A DNA stretch of 45,920 nt from Lachnospiraceae bacterium (GCA_015057515.1 SVED01000009.1:1-45920), one strand, 5' to 3'. Shown: positions 1-9,388, counted from the first letter of the stretch. The notes: generated by a model not told the origin, from the letters alone. Program-made: numbers and translations.

Positions 1-138
1 CTGTTTTACTGTTTGTGTTTCCATTCTGTTGAATGTAAGATTTTATTAAAATCTTTTGAAAATCTCTTAAAGAATTTTCAGGGTTAACATGTTATTAATT
101 TGTCAAAGGTTCTTGATTCAAACTGTTGAGAAATATAA

Positions 139-227
139 CGGAGAAGGAGGGATTTGAACCCTCGCGCCGCTATTAACGACCTACTCCCTTTCCAGGGGAG
201 CCCCTTCAACCGCTTGGGTACTTCTCC
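139..227 (-). tRNA. tRNA-Ser (anticodon GGA)
   Basis: Read on the minus strand this folds as a class II tRNA. The acceptor GGAGAAG pairs with CTTCTCC, the anticodon stem CTCCC/GGGAG encloses a CTGGAAA loop giving anticodon GGA, and a long variable arm typical of tRNA-Ser precedes the T arm (GAGGG-TTCAAAT-CCCTC). The discriminator base is G and CCA is not encoded. It lies 37 bp from a second tRNA-Ser on the same strand, so the two are probably co-transcribed and cover UCU/UCC and UCA-type codons. Confidence 0.95.
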
Positions 228-264
228 TCACAAGCGTTTGAACCATATTAGCACTATGTGCTAG

Positions 265-350
265 CGGAGAGAGAGGGATTCGAACCCTCGCGCCCTTTCG
301 GACAAACGGTTTTCAAGACCGCCTCGTTATGACCACTTCGATACCTCTCC
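265..350 (-). tRNA. tRNA-Ser (anticodon UGA)
   Basis: Minus-strand class II tRNA. The acceptor GGAGAGG pairs with TCTCTCC with one G-U pair, the anticodon stem GCGGT/ACCGT holds loop CTTGAAA (anticodon UGA), and a variable arm stem-loop is followed by the T arm GAGGG-TTCGAAT-CCCTC. The discriminator is G and CCA is not encoded. It sits directly upstream of tRNA-Ser(GGA) in the transcription direction. Confidence 0.95.
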
Positions 351-375
351 ATAACAAGCTATTTACGCATATTTA

Positions 376-402
376 AAAGTCGCCGTAAACGTCAGCGACT
401 TT
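376..402. terminator. Possible rho-independent terminator after ispD
   Basis: An 8-bp perfect stem (AAAGTCGC / GCGACTTT) encloses an 11-nt loop, between the ispD stop and the tRNA genes. The U-tract is short on both strands, so it may be a weak terminator or may separate ispD transcripts from the tRNA unit. Confidence 0.5.
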
Positions 403-452
403 GTTATCTTAACAAAATATGTAGTCATTGTCAACCTATTTTATTAAAAAAT

Positions 453-1169
453 TTAAAGATTTTTTTCGACTATTTTTTCGGCAAATTCCAAGTCTTCAGG
501 TGTAGTAATTTTGATGTTTTCATAGCTTCCTAAAATAATTTTGCAACACATTCCCGCATATTGTTCCACTATCATTGTATCATCCGTTATATTGTGGTTT
601 TCGTCACTCAACATCCTCTCATAAGCCATCCTGATTAGCTTATATCTAAAGGTCTGTGGGGTCTGAATCTGATACAGAGTATTTCTGTCAGGTGTTTCCT
701 TGCCGAAGAGTTCTCCATTAAACTCCCATACCACCTTAATAGTATCCTTTACGGGAACTCCTACTGTACATGCACTTCCAAATATCATATTATCAACAGA
801 ACTCTTTATCATTTCCTGTGTTATAAACGGTCTGGCTCCGTCATGCACCAAAACCACCTCATGTTCGATATCCTTAGACAGTTCTTCCACACAGCATAAT
901 CCATTGTACACAGAGTTGTATCTTTCTTTACCACCAGAGCATATTTTACTTACCTTGGTAATACCGTACTTTTCTACAATGTTACTTTTGCAGTATTCCA
1001 TATCCTCCGGTCTCGCAACTAATATAATATCACTAATACAGTCACTATCCTGAAACGTTTTAAGAGAATAATATAATATCTCCTTACCTTTTAACATAAT
1101 ATATTGTTTTGCCACATCTGAATTCATGCGACTTCCGCTTCCACCGGCCAAAACTATTGCAATCGCCAT
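453..1169 (-). CDS. ispD: 2-C-methyl-D-erythritol 4-phosphate cytidylyltransferase
   Basis: IspD transfers CMP from CTP to MEP in the non-mevalonate isoprenoid pathway; it is cytosolic. The 238-aa length is normal for the family. Visible hallmarks are the N-terminal nucleotide-binding loop LAGGSGSRM (about residues 7-15) followed by KQY, the central VHDGARPF segment and the IQTPQTF motif near residue 168. The start has a good ribosome binding site (GAGG, 7 nt upstream). The gene is the last of the long minus-strand housekeeping run, 32 bp after tsaD. No IspF domain is fused. Confidence 0.95.
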   Translation of the reverse strand: MAIAIVLAGGSGSRMNSDVAKQYIMLKGKEILYYSLKTFQDSDCISDIILVARPEDMEYCKSNIVEKYGITKVSKICSGGKERYNSVYNGLCCVEELSKDIEHEVVLVHDGARPFITQEMIKSSVDNMIFGSACTVGVPVKDTIKVVWEFNGELFGKETPDRNTLYQIQTPQTFRYKLIRMAYERMLSDENHNITDDTMIVEQYAGMCCKIILGSYENIKITTPEDLEFAEKIVEKNL

Positions 1170-1201
1170 TTCACTACCTCATTGTACAATAACAGCCCAA
1201 A

Positions 1202-2218
1202 TCATCTCTCCCCAATCCTAAGATTAGGTACTGCATTTAAGCTTAAATCGTGCCTTGTTCCATTTATAAACTCATAATAACCTGCTACACCAATCATAGC
1301 CGCATTATCTGTACAGTATACTGGCGAAGGATAATAAAACTCTATTCCTTCTTCCTTGCATCTATCAATCAAGCTTTGCCTGAGAGAGCTATTTGATGCA
1401 ACACCACCTGCCAAAGCAAGCCTTACACATCCATAATCCTTTGCAGCTCTAACGGAATTATCTGTAAGCACATCTGTAACAGCCTGCTGAAATGATGCCG
1501 CCACGTCCGCCTTGTTTATCTCTATGCCCTTCATTTCACAACCGTTTAAATAGTTAAGCACAGCAGACTTAAGTCCACTAAAAGAAAAATCGTATGGTGC
1601 ATCTTCCATAAATGCCCTTGGAAAATGTATGGCATCAGCATTACCTTCTTTTGCAAGCTTATCTACCTTTGGTCCTCCTGGATACCCAAGACCTATGGCT
1701 CTTGCTACCTTGTCAAAGGCTTCACCTGCCGCATCATCTCTGGTTCTTCCCACTATCTCGAACTGATTATAATCCTTTACATACACAAGATGAGAGTGCC
1801 CACCAGATGCAACCATACACATAAAAGGTGGTTTTAATTCTTCGTGCTCGATGTAATTCGCAGCAATATGTCCCTCTATATGATGAACACCAATAAGAGG
1901 CTTTTTCTTTGCATATGCCAGTGCCTTTGCTGCACTTACACCTACAAGTAAAGCTCCCACAAGTCCCGGCCCATATGTAACCGCTACACCATCTATATCA
2001 TCCCAGGTGACCTGTGCCTCATCTATGGCAGATTGGATGACCTGATTGATTTTTTCTACATGCTTTCTGGAGGCTATCTCTGGAACCACGCCCCCATACA
2101 ATTTGTGCAACTCAATCTGAGAATATATTATATTTGATTTTACTGTTCTACCATCCACCACTACAGCCGCTGCTGTTTCATCACAGGATGATTCAATTGC
2201 AAGTATTGTTGTACTCAT
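1202..2218 (-). CDS. tsaD: tRNA N6-adenosine threonylcarbamoyltransferase
   Basis: TsaD transfers the threonylcarbamoyl group from TC-AMP to A37 of ANN-decoding tRNAs, working with TsaB and TsaE, both encoded a few genes upstream. The protein (338 aa from this start) opens with the ASKHA motif [12 protein letters not shown], carries the metal-binding H113-x3-H117 pair (HHIEGH) and ends with the LAGGVASN phosphate loop. A longer version starting at TTG 12 nt upstream is possible, but the GGAG ribosome site lies inside that extension and is 6 nt from this ATG, so the ATG is preferred. Confidence 0.96.
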   Translation of the reverse strand: MSTTILAIESSCDETAAAVVVDGRTVKSNIIYSQIELHKLYGGVVPEIASRKHVEKINQVIQSAIDEAQVTWDDIDGVAVTYGPGLVGALLVGVSAAKALAYAKKKPLIGVHHIEGHIAANYIEHEELKPPFMCMVASGGHSHLVYVKDYNQFEIVGRTRDDAAGEAFDKVARAIGLGYPGGPKVDKLAKEGNADAIHFPRAFMEDAPYDFSFSGLKSAVLNYLNGCEMKGIEINKADVAASFQQAVTDVLTDNSVRAAKDYGCVRLALAGGVASNSSLRQSLIDRCKEEGIEFYYPSPVYCTDNAAMIGVAGYYEFINGTRHDLSLNAVPNLRIGER

Positions 2219-2230
2219 ATTTTTCTCCAA

Positions 2231-2815
2231 CTATTCTCCTATTCGGGAATCTCCCCAAGCTTTTATCTTCCACTGGTCAAACTCCTTGACCAATACATAT
2301 TGTATGTACATATATCCCATAGAATCTTCCATATCAACAGTTACTGTCACCTCCAAGGTAGCCATTTCTACACCATCCTGTGTATAATATATTATCTGAC
2401 TAGCCTCAGGCAACTCATAGCTTTTATATGTGTAACCCTCTTTTTTCATTTTTTCAATATTTTTCTTTAACGCCTTTAAGTTAGTATTTTCATCGTTCAG
2501 CATCATAAGATCACTGGAATAAAGATATCTAACCTGCTCATTTAGTATTACCAACTCATCATCAGAAAGACTCTCACCATAAAACATTTTAAAATATCTA
2601 CAGTGTAGCTTAACTACATCTCTAGGTGTTTTCGGATACTCTCCTAACATATCATAAGCCGATAAAAGTTCCAACTCTGTTTCAGCTTTTTCGGTTCTCT
2701 TCTCAGAGGATTTGTTACTTAAATGATTAAAATAAAACAACACTATAATAACCATTATAATTGCTATTATTAATGTTTTGGCCGACGAGGTTTCTTTTTT
2801 ATTATTATCTTCCAT
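2231..2815 (-). CDS. Membrane-anchored protein of unknown function
   Basis: Not assigned to a function. The 194-aa protein begins with a short polar stretch, then one strongly hydrophobic segment (about residues 14-29, LIIAIIMVIIVLFYF) followed by a Lys/Glu-rich stretch. The remaining 150 residues form a soluble domain whose C-terminal half alternates like a beta-sheet fold (MATLEVTVTVD...YIQYVLVKE...WKIKAWGDSR). This suggests a single-pass anchored extracytoplasmic domain. It is 12 bp upstream of tsaD and 19 bp downstream of rnz, has an excellent ribosome site (AGGAGG), and is probably in the same operon. Similar small anchored proteins next to tsaD occur in Lachnospiraceae as far as I recall. 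Confidence 0.8.
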   Translation of the reverse strand: MEDNNKKETSSAKTLIIAIIMVIIVLFYFNHLSNKSSEKRTEKAETELELLSAYDMLGEYPKTPRDVVKLHCRYFKMFYGESLSDDELVILNEQVRYLYSSDLMMLNDENTNLKALKKNIEKMKKEGYTYKSYELPEASQIIYYTQDGVEMATLEVTVTVDMEDSMGYMYIQYVLVKEFDQWKIKAWGDSRIGE

Positions 2816-2834
2816 ATAAATCCTCCTTTCATAA

Positions 2835-3743
2835 TCAATCTTGAAACTTGAGTTCTACATTCATAAGGTCTTTTCCCATACGTGTTCTAGGAAATATATT
2901 TTTTACTTTGTCATAAAAATCATAAGGTCTTGCCGTAGCAGGACTATAATGTGTGAGCCACATTTCACCTACATCAGCTTTTTGGGCAAGCTCGGCAGCT
3001 TCCATCATAGTCATATGCTTATGCTCTTTTGCGTTGGCAAGCTTGTCATCCTCCCCATACATACCCTCGCATATGAAAAGATCCGCTTCCTTTGCATTTG
3101 AAACTATGCTATCTGTAGGTCTGGTATCTGTACAGTAAGTGACCTTTATACCCTTTCTGGCCTGTCCCATAACCATATCACTGGTGTATTCCTTATCCTC
3201 GTAGACAATCGATTCACCTTTTTGAAGCAGACTCCAATACTTTACCGGCAAACCTAAACCTTTTGCTTTTTCAGCATCAAACCTACCTGCCCTATCAAGC
3301 ACTAGGTTGTAGCCATAGCAAGTGACTCTGTGATTAACTCTGAACGCCTCTAACCGAAGCCCACATATATCTATTGTTTCGAAATCATTTTCCAATTCTA
3401 TAAATTTAATGTCAAAGGGCAATTCTGGGGCAATGATACGAAGAGAATTAACTACCTTTGCCAACCCCTTTGGACCTATCATGGTAAGAGGCTCTGTTCT
3501 ATCTGCATTTCCCATTGTAAGGAGAAGTCCTGGAAGTCCACTGATATGATCTGCATGAAAATGGGTAATACAAATAACATCCAGAGGCTTAAAGCTCCAG
3601 CCCTGAATTCTAATTTGGTTCTGCGTTCCCTCGCCACAATCTATTAACAAGTTGCTTCCATTATGTCTAACCATAAGGGAAGTAAGAGCTCTGTACGGAA
3701 GTGGCAACATTCCACCCGTTCCAAGCAAACATATATCCAGCAT
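2835..3743 (-). CDS. rnz: Ribonuclease Z (tRNA 3' endonuclease)
   Basis: RNase Z cuts the 3' trailer from tRNA precursors that lack an encoded CCA, which fits the CCA-less tRNA-Ser genes in this window. The 302-aa length matches short-form bacterial RNase Z. The metallo-beta-lactamase signature HFHADH is at residues 61-66, preceded by an N-terminal LGTGGMLP strand-loop and IDCGEGTQ. Later metal ligands are likely in CTDTRPT and in the LTHYS segment near residue 265. Ribosome site AGAGG is 7 nt ahead of the ATG. It lies between a small zinc-ribbon gene and the anchored unknown protein. Confidence 0.9.
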   Translation of the reverse strand: MLDICLLGTGGMLPLPYRALTSLMVRHNGSNLLIDCGEGTQNQIRIQGWSFKPLDVICITHFHADHISGLPGLLLTMGNADRTEPLTMIGPKGLAKVVNSLRIIAPELPFDIKFIELENDFETIDICGLRLEAFRVNHRVTCYGYNLVLDRAGRFDAEKAKGLGLPVKYWSLLQKGESIVYEDKEYTSDMVMGQARKGIKVTYCTDTRPTDSIVSNAKEADLFICEGMYGEDDKLANAKEHKHMTMMEAAELAQKADVGEMWLTHYSPATARPYDFYDKVKNIFPRTRMGKDLMNVELKFQD

Positions 3744-3762
3744 ATTTTTTCCTCTTTCTAAA

Positions 3763-3981
3763 TTATAAAAGCTCTGTAGTGTCCTTTATCTCCGCAGGGA
3801 TTGCAAGACTGCTTATAAGCTCATCACTACATGACTCACACAAAATAAATCGGCAGGTCTTGCCATCTTTTTTAGAGAAATATCCCCACTTTTTGTTTAT
3901 CTCTATAAAATCCGCCTTTGTAATTCCTCGTTCCATAGGCAGTTCTTTTTTACATTTATTGCATATTATTGTATTTTTCAT
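3763..3981 (-). CDS. Small zinc-ribbon-like protein
   Basis: A 72-aa protein of unknown function with two cysteine pairs, CNKC at residues 8-11 and CESC near residues 49-52, plus one Cys shortly before the second pair. This spacing fits a treble-clef or zinc-ribbon fold. Ribosome site GGAGG is 7 nt upstream of the ATG. It is 19 bp from rnz and the same strand, so it is probably in the same transcript. Nothing in the sequence indicates a substrate. Confidence 0.75.
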   Translation of the reverse strand: MKNTIICNKCKKELPMERGITKADFIEINKKWGYFSKKDGKTCRFILCESCSDELISSLAIPAEIKDTTELL

Positions 3982-4078
3982 AGCGTATCCTCCAAATATA
4001 TTCTTTTACAATTATAATAAATGTGTCCGGGAGAATAAATGCTAAAATAATACTAAAACAGCCATATTATGACATATT

Positions 4079-4645
4079 TTATAAAAAGTCATATTGGTAA
4101 ATAATTCCATCCTCTATGGGATTGTTATAGTAGGCTGTTCTTTTTGAAATTTCCTGATAACCTATATTTTCGTATAGACCTCGTGCCCCTTGGTTAGATG
4201 CCCTTACTTCCAAAAATGCTTTTTCACATTCGTCACTTACATCATTTAAATAAAACTCCATCAGAGTAGAGCCAATTCCTTTTCCTCTCTTTGTTTCATC
4301 TACTGCAATTCTCAAAAGTTCTGTCTCATCACATATAAGATTAGCTACTATGTATCCTTCAATGCCCCAACTTTTCACCTGATCACATGATGTACCTTCC
4401 TGGGAAATATCTTTATAATCAAACACCCTCAGATTCCAATTCTCATCTGATGTCTTTTCATAGCAAAGGACATCTTGGTTTTTTTTAATTCGATATATTC
4501 TGGAAATACCCTCATATGTACACATGAAAAAAATTATATTGTAGTCCTTATCCAAGGTATCCATCAGACTTTCTTTACTCCATGCATCCGAAAATGTGGA
4601 TGCCTCCAAAGCAGCTATTTGGTTAACCATATCCTTTAATAACAT
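4079..4645 (-). CDS. rimI: RimI-like GNAT N-acetyltransferase
   Basis: This is a GNAT-family acetyltransferase in the usual tsaE-tsaB-rimI-tsaD neighbourhood, where RimI acetylates protein N-termini (S18 in E. coli). At 188 aa it is longer than typical RimI (about 150 aa) because of an extra segment in the N-terminal half (about residues 45-80). The N-terminus (ALEASTFSDAW) and the C-terminal acetyl-CoA motif (VDETKRGKGIGSTLM, then RASNQGARGLYENIGYQ) are typical. The GNAT assignment is firm; the ribosomal-protein substrate is inferred from context only. Confidence 0.85.
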   Translation of the reverse strand: MLLKDMVNQIAALEASTFSDAWSKESLMDTLDKDYNIIFFMCTYEGISRIYRIKKNQDVLCYEKTSDENWNLRVFDYKDISQEGTSCDQVKSWGIEGYIVANLICDETELLRIAVDETKRGKGIGSTLMEFYLNDVSDECEKAFLEVRASNQGARGLYENIGYQEISKRTAYYNNPIEDGIIYQYDFL

Positions 4646-4694
4646 AACATCAATCCCTAAACAGTATATTAAACAAACCTTTTTATATTAGACT

Positions 4695-5408
4695 CTATTT
4701 ATTTGTGTTTTCCATTCTTTCTTCTCTTTCACGCTCAGCCTGAGATTTTCTAAGGTATATAGGACTATGTTCTGACGCCATCTCCATAATACCCTGACGA
4801 AAATATACCCCGCCTAAAGTAGCTACTGCCGCTGCTCTTTGCCTGTTCATATGTGCAGGTGCAAACTGAAACTCCACTTCCATACCTTCCTTTATAGCTT
4901 CCTCAAACACCGGAATACCATCACCTGTAAATGTAACCGGCTTATTCAAAGCATTTAAGACACCTATTAATTCCTTGATATCCATAGCATCCTGATCACG
5001 AACTACATTTAGGCCTCCATGTGCGAATTGATAAACTCCTGTATATACCTGATTACGTCTGGCATCCATAATTGGACATATAAGTCCATCCACTCCCCAT
5101 AGATTATACGCAAGAGCATGACAAGTCGGAACAGAAATAATCGGCTTGTCCAAAGCAAGTCCCAATCCCTTAACTGTAGCAGAGCCTATTCTTAATCCTG
5201 TAAATGAACCTGGTCCTGCCGCAATTGCTATTGCATTAATCTCAGACAAATCCTGTTCTGTCATACGAAGAATCTCGTCTAACATAGGCATAAGTGTCTG
5301 GGAATGTGTCTTTTTGTAATTAACAGAATATTCTGCCACCAGTATATCATCCTGAATTAAGGCTACACTGGCAACCATTCCTGAACTGTCTACTCCTAAA
5401 ATCTTCAT
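4695..5408 (-). CDS. tsaB: t6A biosynthesis scaffold protein TsaB
   Basis: TsaB is an inactive TsaD paralogue that dimerises with TsaD and organises the t6A complex. The 237-aa protein starts MKILGVDSSG (ASKHA nucleotide-fold start) and carries GPGSFTGLRIG near residue 70. The ATG used here lies just after the tsaE stop codon and has GAGAGGG as ribosome site; a TTG start 15 nt further upstream would place that site inside the coding region. The near-overlap with tsaE suggests translational coupling. Confidence 0.95.
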   Translation of the reverse strand: MKILGVDSSGMVASVALIQDDILVAEYSVNYKKTHSQTLMPMLDEILRMTEQDLSEINAIAIAAGPGSFTGLRIGSATVKGLGLALDKPIISVPTCHALAYNLWGVDGLICPIMDARRNQVYTGVYQFAHGGLNVVRDQDAMDIKELIGVLNALNKPVTFTGDGIPVFEEAIKEGMEVEFQFAPAHMNRQRAAAVATLGGVYFRQGIMEMASEHSPIYLRKSQAEREREERMENTNK

Positions 5409-5409
5409 A

Positions 5410-5844
5410 CTAAGCCCTCTCAATAACTATGCTTCTATAATCGAAGCCTTTTTCGGTATCTTTATTTATAGTAACCTTGTTGCAATCAAACGGCAAAATA
5501 TCTTTGATGAGTTCTGCCCACTCTATGAGACAAACCCCATCACCACCAATTATATCGTAATAACCTATCTCCTCCATCTCATCCTCGCTGCCGATTCTAT
5601 ATACATCAAAATGATAAAATGGCAACCTTCCCTCATGGTACTCTTTAAGGATAGTAAATGTTGGACTGCTTATAGGTTCAATTATACCAAGTCCTGCTCC
5701 AAACCCCTGAGAAAATACAGTCTTGCCAGTCCCTAAATCTCCATAAAGACAATACACCTCTCCCGGTTTTGCCTGACTGGCAATAGTTTTACCAATATTA
5801 AATGTATCCTCTGCCTTAAAGCTTTCTTTAAATTCCTTTTCCAC
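5410..5844 (-). CDS. tsaE: t6A biosynthesis ATPase TsaE
   Basis: TsaE is the P-loop ATPase that powers turnover of the TsaB-TsaD complex. The 144-aa length is normal. The Walker A motif GDLGTGKT is at residues 35-42, followed by SPTFTILKEY and the HFDVYRI segment with the Walker-B-like Asp. The C-terminal VCLIEWAE motif is characteristic of the family. It overlaps the upstream YcxB-like gene by 17 nt and almost touches tsaB. Confidence 0.96.
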   Translation of the reverse strand: MEKEFKESFKAEDTFNIGKTIASQAKPGEVYCLYGDLGTGKTVFSQGFGAGLGIIEPISSPTFTILKEYHEGRLPFYHFDVYRIGSEDEMEEIGYYDIIGGDGVCLIEWAELIKDILPFDCNKVTINKDTEKGFDYRSIVIERA

Positions 5845-6367
5845 TCTGATACTCCTTCAGATTGCCACTTAAACGTGGCTTATATTGCATAGTAAATTGT
5901 ACCACTGACGAAATGATTTTACTTCTGTCCTCTCCAAGCTGAGAGAGAGGAATAACAAAAGCATGCATTCTACCAGTATATATTGCAATCATACTACCAG
6001 TCATCATTATTCTGCAAACCTTATCCCAAGAAATGTCCTGAGATACATCCTCCTGGGACACTGTAATACCATCATCTGTAAACGTAAAATTCAATGGTTT
6101 TCTGTAGGATGGACTGAGCTTTAGCTGTTTAAAAGTCTGCCACGCCAGCATAAGAGGATTAATAACTGTAAATGTTAATCCTACCAAAAGTAGCATGATT
6201 TTGTATCCTCGTCCCACCTTGCTCCAAAATGCAATCAAAAGGCCAAGACATATTATACTGACAAGAAGACCCACTATACCCGCAGGACTTCTGTAATTTG
6301 TATTTATTACATAGCTGTACAACGCTTTAAAATTCATTTTAACTGTTTTAGTTTTAGCTGCAGTCAT
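5828..6367 (-). CDS. YcxB-like membrane protein
   Basis: A 179-aa protein with two transmembrane segments (about residues 30-48 and 55-74) followed by a cytoplasmic domain with the pattern FTFTDDGITVSQEDVSQDISWDKV. This resembles the C-terminal domain found in YcxB-like proteins, whose function is unknown. Ribosome site AGAGG is 9 nt upstream of the ATG. The 3' end overlaps tsaE by 17 nt, so the two are probably translated together. Confidence 0.75.
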   Translation of the reverse strand: MTAAKTKTVKMNFKALYSYVINTNYRSPAGIVGLLVSIICLGLLIAFWSKVGRGYKIMLLLVGLTFTVINPLMLAWQTFKQLKLSPSYRKPLNFTFTDDGITVSQEDVSQDISWDKVCRIMMTGSMIAIYTGRMHAFVIPLSQLGEDRSKIISSVVQFTMQYKPRLSGNLKEYQSGKGI

Positions 6368-6387
6368 TTTAAATACCTCTTTTCAAA

Positions 6388-6870
6388 CTATAACTCAAAC
6401 TCAATCATTTTGTGCTGAATTTCATAGGCAGTATATTTAACTCCTGCCATATCAAACATTTGCTTAGATGCTATTGTACTATCTGTATCTCTATATTTGT
6501 CAGACAAGTATATGACCTCAGATATACCACTCTGTATAATAGCTTTAGCACACTCATTGCAAGGAAAAAGTGTACAGTAGCATCTGGCACCCTTAAGAGA
6601 GGCTCCTCCTCTATAATTAAGAATTGCATTTAACTCAGCATGGCAAACATAAAAGTATTTGCTTTCCAGATTGGCGCCCTCTCTGTTCCATGGCATAACA
6701 TCATCGTCACATCCTGCCGGCATACCATTATAACCCACCGACAATATTCGGTTGTCCTCATTTACAATACAAGCACCAACCTGAGTTCCAGGATCTTTAC
6801 TTCTTTGGGCAGACATAATAGCAATTCCCATAAAATACTGATCCCAGGTTATGTAATCACTTCTTTTCAT
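6388..6870 (-). CDS. dCMP/cytidine deaminase family protein (ComEB-like)
   Basis: A zinc-dependent deaminase of the dCMP deaminase/ComE operon protein 2 type, which makes dUMP for thymidylate synthesis. The protein (160 aa from this start) contains the catalytic HAELNAI motif and the second zinc motif PCNECAK. The conserved N-terminus KRSDYITWDQYFMGIA begins at this ATG, which has AGGAGA 9 nt upstream; a longer reading frame of 19 extra codons has no support. It is 20 bp upstream of the YcxB-like gene and 81 bp downstream of lysC. Confidence 0.9.
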   Translation of the reverse strand: MKRSDYITWDQYFMGIAIMSAQRSKDPGTQVGACIVNEDNRILSVGYNGMPAGCDDDVMPWNREGANLESKYFYVCHAELNAILNYRGGASLKGARCYCTLFPCNECAKAIIQSGISEVIYLSDKYRDTDSTIASKQMFDMAGVKYTAYEIQHKMIEFEL

Positions 6871-6951
6871 AGTATAACATCTCCTAATAACAAGTCCGGA
6901 AAACCACAAGTTCTCCGGACATAACATAAGTAGCTTAAAGCCTAATACATA

Positions 6952-8157
6952 TTAGCGAGTTCCAAGGTCGAACTTATCGTGAATTGCTGACATAGCTCTC
7001 TCCATATTGTCCTCGTTAATGAGCACTGTAACTCTGATTTCTGATGTTGAAATCATTCTGATGTTAATGTTCTCATCGTAGAGTGCCTCAAACATCTTCG
7101 CAGCAACACCCGCATTTGACTGCATACCAGCGCCAACGATAGAAACCTTTGCCACCTTCTTATCTACATCAAGGCTCTCAAACTCCTGGAAGTTCTCGTT
7201 AATAACCTTTGCAGCCTCATCTGCATTCTCCTCACTAGTTGTGAAGCTGATGTCCTTAGTTCCCTTTCTGCCAACAGACTGAAGAATCATATCTACATTA
7301 ACATTGTGCTTAGCAAGGCTGTTGAATAACTTAAATGCAACACCTGGCTCATCCTTTAATCCTACTATAGCAACTCTTGCTGTATCTGCATCTCCTGCAA
7401 CACCACTAACAAGCATCTTTTCCATTTTACTTCCTCCTCTAACTACTGTTCCTTCTGACGTATTTAAACTTGAACGCACAACCATTCTAACTCCGTACTT
7501 CTTAGCAAGCTCAACTGAACGATTGTGAAGAACTCCTGCTCCAAGTGTAGCAAGCTCAAGCATCTCATCGTAAGTTACCTGATCAAGCTTACGTGCATTA
7601 GGCACCTTACGTGGGTCTGCTGTATATACACCATCAACATCAGTGTATATTTCGCACTTATCTGCGTGTAAAGCCGCTGCAAGAGCAACTGCTGTTGTAT
7701 CAGAACCACCACGGCCAAGGGTAGTATAATCATCATACTTGTTGATACCCTGGAATCCTGTTACGATTACTATCTTTCTTTGCTCAAGCTCATGTCTAAT
7801 TCTCTCGCTATCGATTCTTTTGAGTCTTGCATTTCCATAAACAGATGTAGAATGCATAGCAACCTGGAATGCGTTGAGAGAAATAGCTGGAACACCTAAC
7901 TTGTTCATAGCCATAGCCATAAGTGATACAGACATCTGCTCACCGATGGTAAAAAGCATATCCATCTCTCTTTTAGGTGGTATCTCGTTAATGTCCTTTG
8001 CCATATCAATGAGTTCATCAGTATACTTACCCATAGCAGATAAAACAACCACTACGTCATGTCCCTGTTGATAATCCTCAATACATCTTTTGGCAACATT
8101 AAATATTCTTTCTTTGTTGGCTACTGAAGTACCGCCAAACTTCTTAACTATCAGCAT
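6952..8157 (-). CDS. lysC: Aspartate kinase
   Basis: Phosphorylates aspartate in the first step of the aspartate family pathway (lysine, threonine, methionine). The 401-aa protein starts with the kinase motif VKKFGGTSVA and contains GRGGSDTTAVALAAAL around residue 150. After about residue 260 come two ACT regulatory domains (VAIVGLKDEPGVAFK and VSIVGAGMQSNAG), expected to bind feedback effectors. It is monofunctional, with no homoserine dehydrogenase fused, but hom is encoded two genes upstream in the same transcript direction. Confidence 0.96.
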   Translation of the reverse strand: MLIVKKFGGTSVANKERIFNVAKRCIEDYQQGHDVVVVLSAMGKYTDELIDMAKDINEIPPKREMDMLFTIGEQMSVSLMAMAMNKLGVPAISLNAFQVAMHSTSVYGNARLKRIDSERIRHELEQRKIVIVTGFQGINKYDDYTTLGRGGSDTTAVALAAALHADKCEIYTDVDGVYTADPRKVPNARKLDQVTYDEMLELATLGAGVLHNRSVELAKKYGVRMVVRSSLNTSEGTVVRGGSKMEKMLVSGVAGDADTARVAIVGLKDEPGVAFKLFNSLAKHNVNVDMILQSVGRKGTKDISFTTSEENADEAAKVINENFQEFESLDVDKKVAKVSIVGAGMQSNAGVAAKMFEALYDENINIRMISTSEIRVTVLINEDNMERAMSAIHDKFDLGTR

Positions 8158-8185
8158 GTCTTCCTCCTAATAAGTTATATATGAA

Positions 8186-9388
8186 TTATTTCTCGAAAAG
8201 GTGGTCAATAATGGTGTGACCCTCAGGAATATATATTCCTCCCGCCTTTGCGTCCTTTTCGTTATATTTTAAAACAGATTCCTTATGGTCTGAACTATCA
8301 TACAAAAGATATGGAACAGGCTCACTTGAATGTGTTCTAAGTACAATTGGAGTTGGGTGGTCTGGAAGAACTAAAATTCTAACATCCTCTCCCGCCTTCT
8401 CAAAGGCATCTACTACAATTTTAATAACTTTTTCATCAAGGTTCTCGATGGCCTGAATCTTTCTTTCCATACTACCCTGATGCCCCATCTCATCTGGTGC
8501 CTCAACATGAATGTATGCGAAATCATATCCATCCTCAAGCAATGCCTTGACTGCTGCCTTGGCTTTACCTTCATAGTTAGTATGAAGTCCGCCATTGGCA
8601 CCCTCAACCTCTACGTTGGTAAGACCTGCTCCTACCGCAATACCCTTAAGCAAATCTACCGCAGAAATCATAACACCAGTCTTCTTGTTCTTCTCCTGGA
8701 ATGAAGAAAGGGCTGGTCTTGTTCCAGCTCCCCAAAACCAAATTGAATTGGCTGGGTTTAAGCCTTCTTTCTTTCTCTGTATGTTAATTGGGTGGTTAGC
8801 CAATATGTCATAGCTCTTCTTCATCATATCACGAAGTCTTGCATCCTCCGGCAAGTATTCCCCAATAACCTTTGTGAGTATATCATGAGGAGGTGTAAGT
8901 GGCAACACTTTTCCGTTTTTCCATATGGTAAGGTGTCTGTAGCTGGTTCCTACATAGTATTTATACTCATCATCCTCCAAAGCCTCTCTAACTGCTTGAA
9001 GAAGCACTGCTGCATCCTCTGTAGATATCTCACTGGAACTGTGATCGATAATAGTCTTTTTCTCGTACTCTTCCTCCTCTTCGCTAAGTGTAACAATGTT
9101 ACATCTAAAGGAAATATCTGTACTTTCCATATCAACTCCGATGCTTAATGCCTCAAGAGGTGAACGACCTGAATAATAAATTTTAGGATCATATCCAATA
9201 ACAGAAAGGTTTGCAGTGTCACTTCCCGGACTCATACCCTCTGGAATAGTGTGCACCAAGCCTATCTCCGAAATTGGAGCTAACTTGTCAAGAACTGGTG
9301 TGTTGGCATACTCAAGGGGTGTTTTACCACCTATTTCTTCTATTGGGTAATCTGCCATACCATCTCCAAGAACTATAACATATTTCAT
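8186..9388 (-). CDS. COG3635-type phosphoglycerate mutase homologue; candidate homoserine kinase
   Basis: A 400-aa member of the alkaline-phosphatase superfamily resembling cofactor-independent phosphoglycerate mutase of the archaeal (ApgM/COG3635) type. It has VLGDGMADYP with the metal-binding Asp at the N-terminus, SPGSDTANLSVIGYDP with the nucleophile-region Ser, HVEAPDEMGHQG and LPDHPTP. Its position between hom and lysC, 31 and 28 bp away, fits the proposal that this subfamily replaces ThrB homoserine kinase in some bacteria. GGAGG lies 8 nt before this ATG; an 18-nt longer frame would include that site. The family is clear; the substrate is inferred. Confidence 0.85.
   Translation of the reverse strand: MKYVIVLGDGMADYPIEEIGGKTPLEYANTPVLDKLAPISEIGLVHTIPEGMSPGSDTANLSVIGYDPKIYYSGRSPLEALSIGVDMESTDISFRCNIVTLSEEEEEYEKKTIIDHSSSEISTEDAAVLLQAVREALEDDEYKYYVGTSYRHLTIWKNGKVLPLTPPHDILTKVIGEYLPEDARLRDMMKKSYDILANHPINIQRKKEGLNPANSIWFWGAGTRPALSSFQEKNKKTGVMISAVDLLKGIAVGAGLTNVEVEGANGGLHTNYEGKAKAAVKALLEDGYDFAYIHVEAPDEMGHQGSMERKIQAIENLDEKVIKIVVDAFEKAGEDVRILVLPDHPTPIVLRTHSSEPVPYLLYDSSDHKESVLKYNEKDAKAGGIYIPEGHTIIDHLFEK

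Noticed and set aside
1-138. Possible gene or terminator at the left edge
   Set aside because: Only a short AAGATTTTA/TAAAATCTT palindrome is visible; no coding signal.
8413-8813. Several overlapping open frames within the COG3635 gene
   Set aside because: They are shadows in other frames with no protein features.
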